DNA of 64,000 nucleotides from Mariniflexile fucanivorans (GCF_004341235.1 NZ_SLUP01000001.1:682001-746000); one strand, 5' to 3'. Shown: positions 1 to 8,017, counted from the first letter of the stretch. Translations and numbers: made by a program. Notes: generated by a model from the letters alone, not told the origin.

Positions 1-329
1 GTTCTACTCAAATTAAAGAAACTGACGGAAGTGTGTCTGGAAACAAAACCCGTGTAAAAGTGGTTAAAAATAAAGTGGCCCCACCCTTTAAAATGGCAGA
101 ATTTGACATTATGTATGGTGAAGGCATTAGTAAAGTTGGTGAAATTTTAGACATAGCTGTTGAAAACGAAATTGTTAAAAAAAGCGGTTCATGGTTTAGT
201 TATGAAGACACGAAACTAGGGCAAGGTCGAGATGCTGTAAAGGCACTTATAAAAGATAATCCAGAACTTATGGACGAACTGGAAGCTAAGGTTAGAAAAA
301 TAGCCAAAGCAGCTTCAGAAGCAGAATAG
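1..329 (+). CDS. recA: Recombinase RecA, C-terminal part (5' end outside the window)
   Basis: Homologous-recombination ATPase that coats single-stranded DNA and stimulates LexA-type self-cleavage. Only about the last 108 codons are present. The frame is open from base 3, so the GTG at 33 is an internal valine and not a start. The visible part is the end of the ATPase core and the C-terminal domain: the stretch [18 protein letters not shown] followed by [18 protein letters not shown] is a classic RecA signature. The protein ends in a short acidic and alanine-rich tail, as is usual. A strong hairpin terminator follows within a few bases, so recA is probably not co-transcribed with the lipoprotein gene downstream. 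The ATP-binding motifs lie outside the window. Confidence 0.96.
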   Translation, partial: STQIKETDGSVSGNKTRVKVVKNKVAPPFKMAEFDIMYGEGISKVGEILDIAVENEIVKKSGSWFSYEDTKLGQGRDAVKALIKDNPELMDELEAKVRKIAKAASEAE

Positions 330-332
330 TTT

Positions 333-364
333 AAAAAATCCCGATACACATCGGGATTTTTTTG
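333..364 (+). terminator. Intrinsic terminator of recA
   Basis: Starting 4 bases after the recA stop, an 11-bp perfect stem (335-345 with 350-360, core ATCCCGAT/ATCGGGAT) closes a 4-base loop and runs into a T-rich tail. The A-rich side also gives a partial U tract on the other strand. Confidence 0.9.
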
Positions 365-438
365 TTTTAATACGCAACCATTTAGGTATTAATGCATCTA
401 TAAAATAAAAACTATTTAAATATTTAAAGTCGAATTTT

Positions 439-852
439 ATGAAAAAGTTAATAGCCCTAAGTTTAGCTTTAGTTTTGCTTGTTTCTTGTAGTCTTGACGA
501 CAACGACAACGATAATTATAGCTTTGAAATTTTATCCGTAGAGAGTGTTGATATCCCTACTGAATTTACTCTAGGAGAAACATACCCAATAACGGTTACG
601 TATTTAAACCCCTCAACTTGCCATGTTTTTAGAGAATTTTATTATTCAAAAAACCTAAATGAACGTACTGTGGCACCCATAACATTGGTTTATGAAAATG
701 ATAATTGCCAAACTTTGGAAAATGTTACAGAAGACGCTACTTTTAACTTTGTAGTTACAAGTAACGGTTCTTACATATTTAAGTTTTGGCAAGGTGAAGA
801 TGAAAATGGAGAAGATCAATACTTAATTATTGAAGTACCAGTAACAGAATAA
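439..852 (+). CDS. Small lipoprotein of unknown function
   Basis: I do not recognise a named family. The 137-residue product starts with a clear lipoprotein signal peptide, with lipobox L14-V15-S16-C17. The residues after the cysteine are strongly acidic and Asn-rich (DDNDNDN). In Bacteroidetes an acidic run just after the acylated cysteine is associated with export to the cell surface, so surface exposure is a reasonable inference. The rest looks like one small beta-sandwich: alternating hydrophobic strands, ending in YLIIEVPV. Two lone cysteines (in STCHVF and DNCQTL) could form a disulfide. It lies between the recA terminator and the sigma-factor gene, 31 bases before the latter, and could belong to the same envelope-response unit. 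Confidence 0.72.
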   Translation: MKKLIALSLALVLLVSCSLDDNDNDNYSFEILSVESVDIPTEFTLGETYPITVTYLNPSTCHVFREFYYSKNLNERTVAPITLVYENDNCQTLENVTEDATFNFVVTSNGSYIFKFWQGEDENGEDQYLIIEVPVTE

Positions 853-883
853 GTTTAAGTATTAACTAATCCATTTTTTTAAA

Positions 884-1426
884 TTGAGTTTAAATCTACT
901 CATAGAAAATTGTAAAAAAAATGATATTAAAGCACAAAGTGAATTGTATAAACTCTTTTCGAGTAAACTTTTCTCTGTGTGCTTGAAGTATTCGCGTAAT
1001 TATGTCGAAGCGGAAGATAATTTACAAGATGCTTTTTTAACCATTTTCAAAAAAATTGAACAATACAAAAACAAAGGCTCTTTTGAAGGCTGGTTAAAGC
1101 GCATTACTATAAATACCGTTTTACAGCAGTACAGAAAAGAAAAGGTTTTTGATATTGTAAATGAAAATATTATTGATGATGTTGAATTAGAAGTTGATGA
1201 AGAAGCCCTTTCCATCGACTATCTTTTAAAAATCATCCAAGAATTACCAGATAGATACCGATTGGTTTTTAACCTGTATGTACTAGATGATTATTCGCAT
1301 AAAGACATAGCAAACATGCTAGATATTAATATTGGTACTTCAAAATCAAACTTAGCACGCGCCAGACAAATTTTGAAGCAAAACATTGAAGATTACAAAA
1401 CATCAGAAAGCTCTCAATCATTATAA
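884..1426 (+). CDS. ECF-type RNA polymerase sigma factor
   Basis: A 180-residue sigma-70 family factor with only regions 2 and 4. Region 2 includes AEDNLQDAFLTIF (about 43-55), the core-binding and -10 recognition part. Region 4 (about 121-164, LPDRYRLVFNLYVLDDY then an HTH with GTSKSNLARAR) binds the -35 element. The start is a TTG; no ATG is available near it and the N-terminus is complete in this frame. The stop is directly abutted by the ATG of the next gene, which has an anti-sigma-like N-terminus, so the two are surely translated together. This is the usual Bacteroidetes arrangement in which an ECF factor responds to an envelope signal. The signal cannot be read from the sequence. Confidence 0.93.
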   Translation: MSLNLLIENCKKNDIKAQSELYKLFSSKLFSVCLKYSRNYVEAEDNLQDAFLTIFKKIEQYKNKGSFEGWLKRITINTVLQQYRKEKVFDIVNENIIDDVELEVDEEALSIDYLLKIIQELPDRYRLVFNLYVLDDYSHKDIANMLDINIGTSKSNLARARQILKQNIEDYKTSESSQSL

Positions 1427-2902
1427 ATGAATGATAAAAAACATATAGATAGGTTATTTCAAGAGCGCTTCAAAGATTTTGAAGCGACTCCTAGCGACGC
1501 TGTTTGGAAAAACATTGAAGCAGAACTTAACCAAGACAAGAAAAAACGCCGCATCATCCCTATATGGTGGCAATATGCTGGCGTTGCGGCACTATTAGCG
1601 TTACTGTTAACCATTGGTGGTTCTTATTATTTCAATAAAAAAGATATAAAACAAAAACCAACAAATGTTGTAGATACTGAAAACACGCAAACGCGAAGTT
1701 CAAACAATTCAACCGAAACTAAAATTGCTGTTGAAAATAACCATGTGGCACCAAGTGATGTAGAAAATGATTCTAAAAATAACACCAATGTTATATCACA
1801 TTCAACGCATGCGTCTCAAGAATCATCCACTTCAAATACATCTATTTCAACCCATAAAGACAAAAGAAAACATCCATCTAGCTTGTCTTCAAATAAAAAA
1901 CCGAACGCAACAAACAATTTAACAAGTTCAAATAATAATGCGGTTGCTACTGTTTCCGAAGAAAAAAACACTTCTAAAAACATTGCTGATAATTCTGAAA
2001 TAAAAGAGGAAACATCTAAAAAAAACTCAGCTTTAATAAACAATCAAAGAGCTAAAGAAATCATTAGTAATACTTCAAAAGACAGCACCACTGTTGCAAA
2101 AGCTGAAAACAAAGAAAAAACATCAATAACCATTGAAGAAGCTTTAGAAAAAAATAAAGATGTTATTGAAAATGAAAAAAGCGCGAACAAATGGCGCATT
2201 ACCCCAAATGCAGCACCTGTTTATTTTAATAGTTTAGGCGAAGGCTCGTCTATAGACCCTCAATTTAACGCCAACTCTAAAACGGGCGAAGTAAACATGA
2301 GTTATGGTATTAGTGCTAGTTATGTTATTAACGATAAAATAAAAGTACGTTCGGGTATTAACAAAGTGAACTTAGGCTATAATACCAACAATGTGGTTGT
2401 TTATCAATCGGTTGGTGTAAATTCAAGTATGCGTGCGTTACAAAATGTTGATGGGAGCGCCTCCAACTATTCATCTGATAATCTTTCAATTGTTAGTGGT
2501 GAAAGTATAAGTGCTAAACCAGAATCGTTTGTTACCACCAACACCTCTATCAATCAGGCTTTAGGCTATATAGAAGTGCCTTTGGAAATTCAATATGCGC
2601 TTTTAAATAGAAAATTAGGAGTTAACTTAATTGGTGGTTTTAGTTCGTTCTTTTTAAGTGATAATAAAATATATTCTGAAGCCGAAACGGGTACACGAAC
2701 CTTTTTGGGTGAAGCTAGCAATATAAACAACGTAAGTTATAGTGCTAATTTTGGTATTGGTTTTAATTACCAAATCTCACAAAAAATAGATTTGAATTTA
2801 GAACCTATGTTTAAATATCAAATTAACACGTTTAATAATACTTCTGGCGATTTTACACCCTATTTTATTGGTGTTTATACCGGATTCGCCATTAAATTCT
2901 AG
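1427..2902 (+). CDS. Anti-sigma-like membrane protein with C-terminal beta-barrel-like domain
   Basis: A 491-residue partner of the sigma factor, sharing its stop/start junction. Residues 1-45 form a cytoplasmic head with the pattern LFQERFKDFEATPSDAVW, common at the start of Bacteroidetes anti-sigma-like proteins. One transmembrane helix follows (about 46-68, after a KKKRR stop-transfer patch). Next comes a long low-complexity linker rich in Asn, Ser, Thr and Lys (about 70-250). The last 240 residues have the alternating pattern of an outer-membrane beta-barrel of PorT/OmpA-barrel type and end in a terminal Phe. If both topologies are right, one chain would span the inner membrane and reach the outer membrane through the linker, giving a direct way to report envelope state to the sigma factor. 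This is inferred from architecture only. Confidence 0.8.
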   Translation: MNDKKHIDRLFQERFKDFEATPSDAVWKNIEAELNQDKKKRRIIPIWWQYAGVAALLALLLTIGGSYYFNKKDIKQKPTNVVDTENTQTRSSNNSTETKIAVENNHVAPSDVENDSKNNTNVISHSTHASQESSTSNTSISTHKDKRKHPSSLSSNKKPNATNNLTSSNNNAVATVSEEKNTSKNIADNSEIKEETSKKNSALINNQRAKEIISNTSKDSTTVAKAENKEKTSITIEEALEKNKDVIENEKSANKWRITPNAAPVYFNSLGEGSSIDPQFNANSKTGEVNMSYGISASYVINDKIKVRSGINKVNLGYNTNNVVVYQSVGVNSSMRALQNVDGSASNYSSDNLSIVSGESISAKPESFVTTNTSINQALGYIEVPLEIQYALLNRKLGVNLIGGFSSFFLSDNKIYSEAETGTRTFLGEASNINNVSYSANFGIGFNYQISQKIDLNLEPMFKYQINTFNNTSGDFTPYFIGVYTGFAIKF

Positions 2903-2920
2903 GTTTTTGGTTAGATCTAG

Positions 2921-2953
2921 ATATTAATTTTCCTTAAGCTCGGAAATTAATAT
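2921..2953. repeat. Inverted repeat in the sigma-operon/plsC convergent gap
   Basis: ATATTAATTTTCC at 2921 is mirrored by GGAAATTAATAT ending at 2953, with an 8-base loop and one bulged base. It lies just before the main terminator hairpin and probably adds to termination. Confidence 0.6.
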
Positions 2954-2956
2954 CAA

Positions 2957-2989
2957 TGAAAACGGCTCTCCCCAGAGTCGTTTTTTTTA
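2957..2989. terminator. Bidirectional terminator between the sigma operon and plsC
   Basis: AAAACGGCTCT, loop CCCC, AGAGTCGTTTT, followed by a run of T on the plus strand and matching A on the other side. One G-T wobble interrupts an otherwise perfect stem. It serves the plus-strand operon ending at 2902 and overlaps the end of the minus-strand plsC. Confidence 0.88.
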
Positions 2990-3724
2990 TGGATTGAAAT
3001 CTTGCAATTGTTCCAAAATAATGGTTCTCGCCTTTTCATTTAATGACTTTGTATCTTGAACCGTTAAATTTTCAGTGGATAAAAATTTATGGATTTTTAC
3101 ACGCATTTTACCAGGACCTCCACTAAAGAAGGTGTACGAAAGTCGTTTTTTATTATCTCCAAAAGTGATGGGTATAACAGGAATATGATGGTTAATAGCC
3201 AACCTAAAAGCGCCATCTTTAAAATCATCTAGCATAATGTGTTCTTCTGGCACGCCGCCTTCAGGAAAAATACAAATACTCACCCCTGTTTTTAATCGTC
3301 TCTGTGCTCTTAAAAAAACAGCTTTTCGGCTTTTTTCAGAACTTCTATCAACCAAAATACAGGTGCGCTTATAAAAAAAACCGAATAACGGAATTTTAGT
3401 CAGCTCCTTTTTCCCCACAAAAACAAAGGGGTTTTTTATTGAAATTAACATGAGCATAATATCGGCCATAGAGGTATGGTTGGCAATAAGCATATAGCTT
3501 TCGTCTTTTTCGGGCGTTTGTTCTCTTTCTATTTTCCATCGAAAACCCATGCCTACTAAAATTATTTTTGCCCAAAAACGCGCCAATTTAAAAAAGTATG
3601 GATACCACGACTCTTTCAAAATAGAAACTAAAAGTATAGGAAACAAAATAAGTATTGGCAATGCTACAAGTATGTAGAACCAAATACGGTATAAAATCCA
3701 GAATAGATATTTAAAAAGCTTCAT
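2987..3724 (-). CDS. plsC: 1-acyl-sn-glycerol-3-phosphate acyltransferase (PlsC family)
   Basis: Transfers an acyl chain to lysophosphatidic acid at the inner membrane, the second acylation in phospholipid synthesis. An N-terminal hydrophobic segment (about 9-36) anchors it. The catalytic HX4D box is NHTSMAD (H83, D88) and the substrate-binding box is FPEGGVPEE (153-161), close to the family FPEGT pattern. Length 245 residues is normal. I chose the ATG at 3724 over an in-frame TTG at 3733, because that TTG is the end of a TATTTTTG promoter element. The gene is transcribed divergently from trpS. Related lyso-lipid acyltransferases cannot be excluded. Confidence 0.9.
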   Translation of the reverse strand: MKLFKYLFWILYRIWFYILVALPILILFPILLVSILKESWYPYFFKLARFWAKIILVGMGFRWKIEREQTPEKDESYMLIANHTSMADIMLMLISIKNPFVFVGKKELTKIPLFGFFYKRTCILVDRSSEKSRKAVFLRAQRRLKTGVSICIFPEGGVPEEHIMLDDFKDGAFRLAINHHIPVIPITFGDNKKRLSYTFFSGGPGKMRVKIHKFLSTENLTVQDTKSLNEKARTIILEQLQDFNP

Positions 3725-3730
3725 CAAGCC

Positions 3731-3738
3731 CAAAAATA
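3731..3738 (-). promoter_or_regulatory. -7 element of the plsC promoter
   Basis: TATTTTTG on the minus strand, matching the Bacteroidetes -7 consensus TAnnTTTG and ending 6 bases before the ATG. No convincing -33 TTG was found at the right distance. Transcripts would be almost leaderless. Confidence 0.55.
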
Positions 3739-3747
3739 CATAATTGT

Positions 3748-3779
3748 ATTGAGCAATTCTATTAAAAAAATTACCTTTG
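3748..3779 (+). promoter_or_regulatory. trpS promoter (-33 ATTG, -7 TACCTTTG)
   Basis: ATTG at 3748-3751, a 20-base spacer, then TACCTTTG at 3772-3779. This fits the Bacteroidetes housekeeping promoter (TTTG/TTG, about 19-21 bases, TAnnTTTG). Transcription should start near 3785, giving a leader of nearly 60 bases that contains the hairpin before trpS. Confidence 0.65.
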
Positions 3780-3815
3780 TTGCTGTTAAAATTTTAAAAT
3801 TATTAATTAAAAATA

Positions 3816-3840
3816 GATTCCCACCTTCGTGGGAATGACA
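3816..3840. repeat. Short palindromic repeat (ATTCCCAC-cttc-GTGGGAAT type) in the trpS leader
   Basis: An 8-bp perfect stem (3817-3824 with 3829-3836) with a 4-base loop, followed by GACA. Related elements occur at 8121, 14757 and 27743. Its right edge is only a few bases from the trpS ATG, so it could fold in the mRNA and limit access to the start. Confidence 0.75.
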
Positions 3841-3842
3841 GG

Positions 3843-5285
3843 ATGGCAAGAATACTTACTGGCATACAAGCTACAGGAATACCACATTTAGGAAATATTT
3901 TAGGCGCATTAATGCCCGCAATAAAAATGGCTAACAGCCCCGAAAACGATTCGTTTTTATTTATAGCCAATTTACACACGTTAACCCTGATTAAAGATGC
4001 CGAAACTTTAAGGCAAAACACCTATTCGGTGGCTGCTGCTTGGTTAGCCTTTGGGTTGGATGTTGAGAAAACCGTATTTTACAGACAAAGTGATATTCCG
4101 CAAGTAACCGAATTATCGTGGTATTTAAGCTGTTTTTTTCCGTATCAACGCTTAACATTGGCACATAGTTTTAAAGATAAAGCCGATAGGCTGGAAGATG
4201 TAAATGCTGGTTTGTTTACCTACCCCATGCTTATGGCTGCCGATATTTTATTATATGATGCTGAAATAATTCCCGTAGGGAAAGACCAGTTGCAACATAT
4301 TGAAATGACACGCGATGTGGCTTCTCGTTTTCATGCGAAAATGGGAGACGTTTTTGTATTGCCAGAAGGGAAAGTGGAAGAAAACATCATGCTTATTCCT
4401 GGTACAGATGGTGAAAAAATGAGCAAAAGTAGAGATAACACCATCAATATATTTTTAGACGATAAAAAACTACGCAAGCAAATAATGACCATTCAAACCG
4501 ATAGCACAGCACTTGAAGACCCTAAAGATTGGAAAACCTGTAACTGTTTTGCTATTTACCGTTTGTTGGCTAATGATGAGCAAATAAAAATCATGAAAGC
4601 CCATTATGAAAATGGTAATTATGGTTACGGACACGCCAAACAAGCCTTGTTTGAATTGATAGTTGAAACCTTTGCGGTTCAACGCGAGCGTTACCATTAT
4701 TATATGAATAACCTTAATGAGCTTGATAAAGCTTTGTCTTTAGGTGCTGAAAAAGCGAGATTGGTTGCTGATGATGTTTTGAAACGAGTTCGTGAGAAGG
4801 TTGGGTATAGTACAATTAAACTAACTCTAACAATTCAAGATAAATACTTTAACAGCCTCAATTCTAAAATTAAATCTTGGAAAACAAATCACAGACAAGC
4901 CATTAACTATTGGAATAAAACACATGGAAACAATAATCTCCAACAGTTTTTAAACATAGATATCCAACAAATTTTAGATCAAGATAATTGTCAAAGAAAG
5001 ATAAATTTTGAATTAGATAGTTTAAACTTGAAAAGTTCAGAAAAACTAAATTCAGCAAGCGAAATTTTAAATCAAACAATTAAATTATTCGACAAAACAA
5101 CTCAAGATGAGTCTTTACATTATGCGATAACAAACAAAGATTTAAAAGTAATAAAGAATGAAACTCATTTATATAATTATATTCTAAAAGTTAATCAATT
5201 AATTTATTGCTTTAAGTTAGAAATTGATATTTTTAAACTTATTGTTTCTTCCCTAAAATATAAAGCAAGAATTAATATTAGATAA
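3843..5285 (+). CDS. trpS: Tryptophanyl-tRNA synthetase with an unusual C-terminal extension
   Basis: Class I aminoacyl-tRNA synthetase that charges tRNA-Trp. The HIGH-type motif is GIPHLGN (12-18) and the KMSKS loop is at 192-196 (GEKMSKS). The family is usually about 320-330 residues, and the recognisable TrpRS sequence here ends with VLKRVREKVGY at residue 322. The ORF then continues for 158 more codons (323-480), which are rich in Asn, Lys, Leu and Ile and resemble nothing in TrpRS, and it overlaps the end of dprA by 8 bases. At the junction the bases read GGGTATAGT. One extra T would turn this into GGG TAT TAG and end the protein at residue 322. The enzyme core looks complete, so it should still work unless the tail interferes. 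A sequencing or assembly deletion, or a recent recombination, is possible. Confidence 0.95.
   Translation: MARILTGIQATGIPHLGNILGALMPAIKMANSPENDSFLFIANLHTLTLIKDAETLRQNTYSVAAAWLAFGLDVEKTVFYRQSDIPQVTELSWYLSCFFPYQRLTLAHSFKDKADRLEDVNAGLFTYPMLMAADILLYDAEIIPVGKDQLQHIEMTRDVASRFHAKMGDVFVLPEGKVEENIMLIPGTDGEKMSKSRDNTINIFLDDKKLRKQIMTIQTDSTALEDPKDWKTCNCFAIYRLLANDEQIKIMKAHYENGNYGYGHAKQALFELIVETFAVQRERYHYYMNNLNELDKALSLGAEKARLVADDVLKRVREKVGYSTIKLTLTIQDKYFNSLNSKIKSWKTNHRQAINYWNKTHGNNNLQQFLNIDIQQILDQDNCQRKINFELDSLNLKSSEKLNSASEILNQTIKLFDKTTQDESLHYAITNKDLKVIKNETHLYNYILKVNQLIYCFKLEIDIFKLIVSSLKYKARINIR
4809..5285 (+). other. 158-codon C-terminal extension of TrpRS, of unknown origin
   Basis: This stretch begins right after the normal end of TrpRS and stays open for 158 codons. 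The predicted residues look mostly helical, are poor in Gly and Pro, contain many Asn/Lys/Ile codons and are visibly more AT-rich than the preceding trpS. I recognise no domain. It may be the tail of a foreign gene fused by a deletion or insertion, or a genuine extra domain. It has no plausible start of its own near its left edge: the nearest methionine codons belong to TrpRS. Confidence 0.6.
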
Positions 5286-6381
5286 CCTCAAACAACTTCC
5301 CGGGTAACGGGCGCACAACACCTTTAAGTTCCATATTCAACAACACGCTGGCTACTTTAAAAATAGGTAGATTGCAATTAATAGCAATCATATCCAACTG
5401 CTGTTTTTCGTTGTCTTTTAAATGGTTATAAATTATTTTTTCGGTAGCATCTAATTCAACAAACAACTGTTTTTGAATAACAGGTTTTTTATCGTCATCT
5501 AATTTCCAACCCAATATATAAGGCACATCTAAAGGTGTTGTTAACATATGTGCTTTTTGGTGTTTAATTAAATTGTTACAGCCTACACTTTGCGAATCGG
5601 TGGTTCTACCAGGTACTGCAAAGACATCACGGTTGTATGAATTGGCAATATCGGCAGTGACTAAGCTTCCGCCTTTTTCAGCAGATTCTATCACAATAGT
5701 AGCTTCACTCAACCCCGCAATCACTCGGTTTCTCTTTAAAAAGTTGTTTCTATCGAAGGTATCCGTGCTCCAGAAATCGGTAAAAAAGCCACCTTTCTTT
5801 TCAACATCCACCATATACCTTTTATGCACCGCTGGATAAATTTGGTTCAATCCGTGCGCCAAACAACCAATAGTTTGTAAATTATGCTTTATAGCTGCTT
5901 TATGGGCTGTAATATCGGTGCCATATGCAAAACCAGAAACAATAACGGGATTGTAAATGGCTAGTTTTTCAACCAAATCTTCACAAAATGCTATACCGTT
6001 TGAGGTAATTTTTCGGGCTCCAACAATACTAATGATACGTTGTTGTTTTAAATGAATGTTTCCCGATTGAAATAACACAAGAGGACCATCAATACAATGC
6101 TTAAGTTTATCAGGATAATTTTCTTCTTCAAAATATAAAACCTGAATGTTATTTTCTTTAATGAATATGAGTTCATTTTCAGCTTCCTTTAAATGGTGTG
6201 GTTTAAACAAATCGCCTAAAATCACACTTCCAATACCATCAATTTTAAGTAAGTTTTGTTTCTTTTCCTTCAGAACAGCTTCCGCAGAACCACAATGTGA
6301 AATGAGTCGTTTTGCCGTAATATCCCCTATGTTTGGCACATGTTGCAACGCTAAAGTGTAAAGCAAATCGTTTTCGGTCAT
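5278..6381 (-). CDS. dprA: DNA-processing protein DprA/Smf
   Basis: Loads RecA on incoming single-stranded DNA during natural transformation; it is also kept in bacteria not known to be competent. The 367-residue chain has an N-terminal HhH-like region (about 14-55, with IGDITAKRLI and LLKIDGIG). The central Rossmann-type domain has VGARK (120-124), SGFAYGTDITAH (149-160) and EKGGSLVTADIA. The C-terminal winged-helix domain (about 305-367, from ATEKIIYNHLKDNEKQQLD) is also present. All key motifs are there and the length is normal for the family. The last codons overlap the trpS extension tail to tail. Confidence 0.95.
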   Translation of the reverse strand: MTENDLLYTLALQHVPNIGDITAKRLISHCGSAEAVLKEKKQNLLKIDGIGSVILGDLFKPHHLKEAENELIFIKENNIQVLYFEEENYPDKLKHCIDGPLVLFQSGNIHLKQQRIISIVGARKITSNGIAFCEDLVEKLAIYNPVIVSGFAYGTDITAHKAAIKHNLQTIGCLAHGLNQIYPAVHKRYMVDVEKKGGFFTDFWSTDTFDRNNFLKRNRVIAGLSEATIVIESAEKGGSLVTADIANSYNRDVFAVPGRTTDSQSVGCNNLIKHQKAHMLTTPLDVPYILGWKLDDDKKPVIQKQLFVELDATEKIIYNHLKDNEKQQLDMIAINCNLPIFKVASVLLNMELKGVVRPLPGKLFEVI

Positions 6382-6472
6382 TCTATATTGTTGATTTCGA
6401 AGTTAAAGAAAAGAATTTTTTACGATGTTAATAAATACTTCGCTGTAAATTTTATCTAAAAGCAAAAAATTT

Positions 6473-6480
6473 TAACTTTG
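6473..6480 (+). promoter_or_regulatory. -7 element TAACTTTG before the SPOR-domain gene
   Basis: A perfect TAnnTTTG match ending 5 bases before the ATG at 6486, implying a leaderless or nearly leaderless mRNA. The -33 position has no clear TTG. Confidence 0.55.
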
Positions 6481-6485
6481 TTTCT

Positions 6486-7433
6486 ATGCAATTAGAAACT
6501 TACATAAGCGATTTACTCTATAGATATGAGTGTGTTACCATACCAGAATTTGGTGCATTTTTAACCCAACGTACATCTGCAACGATTGATGATGCTACGA
6601 ATAGCTTTTATCCACCTAAAAAAACGGTGTCGTTTAACGAGCAGATTCAAAAAAACGATGGCTTATTAGCGCATTACATTGCCGATGTGGAAAAAATTCC
6701 TTTTGAGGTTGCTAATGAGAAAATTGCAAAACGTGTAAATAGCATAAAATCATACTTAACACAAGGAGAAACCATTACTTTTAAGAATATTGGTGACATT
6801 ACTTTTAATAGTGAAGGTAAAATTTTATTTGAACCTGTTTATCAACTTAACTATTTAACAGATTCTTTTGGGTTGTCTCAATTAGTATCGCCTAAAGTGT
6901 CTCGTGAAGTTTATAAAACGGAAGTTGAAGCTATTGAAAAAGTAATTCCATTAACAATTACTCCAGAAAAACGCAAGTCTAAACCGTATTTTAAATACGC
7001 TGCGGTAGCTTTAATTGCATTAACTTTAGGTGGATTGGTGTCTTCTAAATATTATATCGATCAAATTGAGCAACACAATCAAATAGCTCAAGATCAAGCA
7101 ACACAACAATTGGAAGCTAAGATTGAGCAAGCTACTTTTAATTTAAATCCGCTTCCTGCTATCACTTTAAATGTGACTAAACAATCTGGTAATTACCACG
7201 TGGTTGCTGGTGCTTTTAGGGTTGAAGATAACTGCGAATCAATCATTAGCCAATTAAAAGAGCAAGGTTATAATGCTAGAACCATTGGCGTAAACAAATA
7301 TGGTTTACACGAAGTGGTTTACGGTAGTTATGAAACTGGCGAAGAAGCTTTAAAAGTATTGCGTGACGTTAGAAATTATCACAATGAAGATGCTTGGTTG
7401 TTGGTTAAGGATTTGAACGTAACTGCTGAATAA
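6486..7433 (+). CDS. HU/CCDC81-like and SPOR domain membrane protein
   Basis: A 315-residue single-pass protein probably acting at the septum or cell wall. The N-terminal 130 residues match the bacterial CCDC81-type HU-like pair (METYISDLLYRY-like opening, IPEFGAFL, then YLTQGETITFKNIG). One transmembrane helix follows at about 170-187. After a Gln-rich coiled stretch (191-216), the C-terminal SPOR domain (about 236-308) has the usual form YHVVAGAFRVEDNCESII, then VVYGSYETGEEA. SPOR domains bind peptidoglycan lacking stem peptides, which points to division or wall turnover; the cytoplasmic HU-like part may bind DNA or protein. It is divergent from dprA and 66 bases ahead of the thioesterase gene. 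Confidence 0.88.
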   Translation: MQLETYISDLLYRYECVTIPEFGAFLTQRTSATIDDATNSFYPPKKTVSFNEQIQKNDGLLAHYIADVEKIPFEVANEKIAKRVNSIKSYLTQGETITFKNIGDITFNSEGKILFEPVYQLNYLTDSFGLSQLVSPKVSREVYKTEVEAIEKVIPLTITPEKRKSKPYFKYAAVALIALTLGGLVSSKYYIDQIEQHNQIAQDQATQQLEAKIEQATFNLNPLPAITLNVTKQSGNYHVVAGAFRVEDNCESIISQLKEQGYNARTIGVNKYGLHEVVYGSYETGEEALKVLRDVRNYHNEDAWLLVKDLNVTAE

Positions 7434-7499
7434 TTAATTCTTAAAAAGACATTCTAAATTCTAAAATCCTTTTCTTTGCGCAACTTTAAACATGTTGTT

Positions 7500-8009
7500 A
7501 TGCAAGCAAAAACACCCAAACAATCTAAAACAACACTTACCGACGTTGTTTTACCTGGTGAAACCAATAGTTTACACAACCTTTTTGGCGGCGAATTATT
7601 AGCACGTATGGATAGAGCAGCGAGTATAGCTGCAGGACGCCATTGCAGACATATTGTGGTAACGGCATCTGTAAATCATGTGGCTTTTAATAAAGCAGTA
7701 CCTTTAGGTAGTGTGGTTACGGTAGAAGCAAAAGTATCACGGGCCTTTAAAACATCGATGGAAGTATTTATTGATGTTTGGATTGAAGATAGGCAATCTG
7801 GAGATCGAACTAAAGCCAATGAAGGTATTTATACCTTTGTGGCGGTTGATGATATTGGAAAACCTGTTTTAGTACCAGAAATAATCCCTGAAACCGATTT
7901 GGAAAAACAACGTTTTGATGCTGCTTTACGCCGTAAACAGTTAAGTTTATTATTATCTGGTAAAATGAAACCTATTGATGCTTCAGAATTAAGAGCTTTT
8001 TTTAAGTAA
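7500..8009 (+). CDS. Acyl-CoA thioesterase, hot-dog fold
   Basis: Hydrolyses acyl-CoA to free acid and CoA in the cytoplasm. The 169-residue chain has the family pattern HNLFGGELLARMDRAASIAA, where N/GG/D line the active site of Acot/YciA-type enzymes, followed by VVTASVNHVAF. The substrate length cannot be told from the sequence. I start at the ATG at 7500; the upstream in-frame TTG at 7476 sits in TTTCTTTG, which looks like a degenerate -7 element and not a start. It is followed by a stretch with decayed repeats before the convergent EnvC-like gene. Confidence 0.85.
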   Translation: MQAKTPKQSKTTLTDVVLPGETNSLHNLFGGELLARMDRAASIAAGRHCRHIVVTASVNHVAFNKAVPLGSVVTVEAKVSRAFKTSMEVFIDVWIEDRQSGDRTKANEGIYTFVAVDDIGKPVLVPEIIPETDLEKQRFDAALRRKQLSLLLSGKMKPIDASELRAFFK

Positions 8010-8017
8010 GGCTTTTT

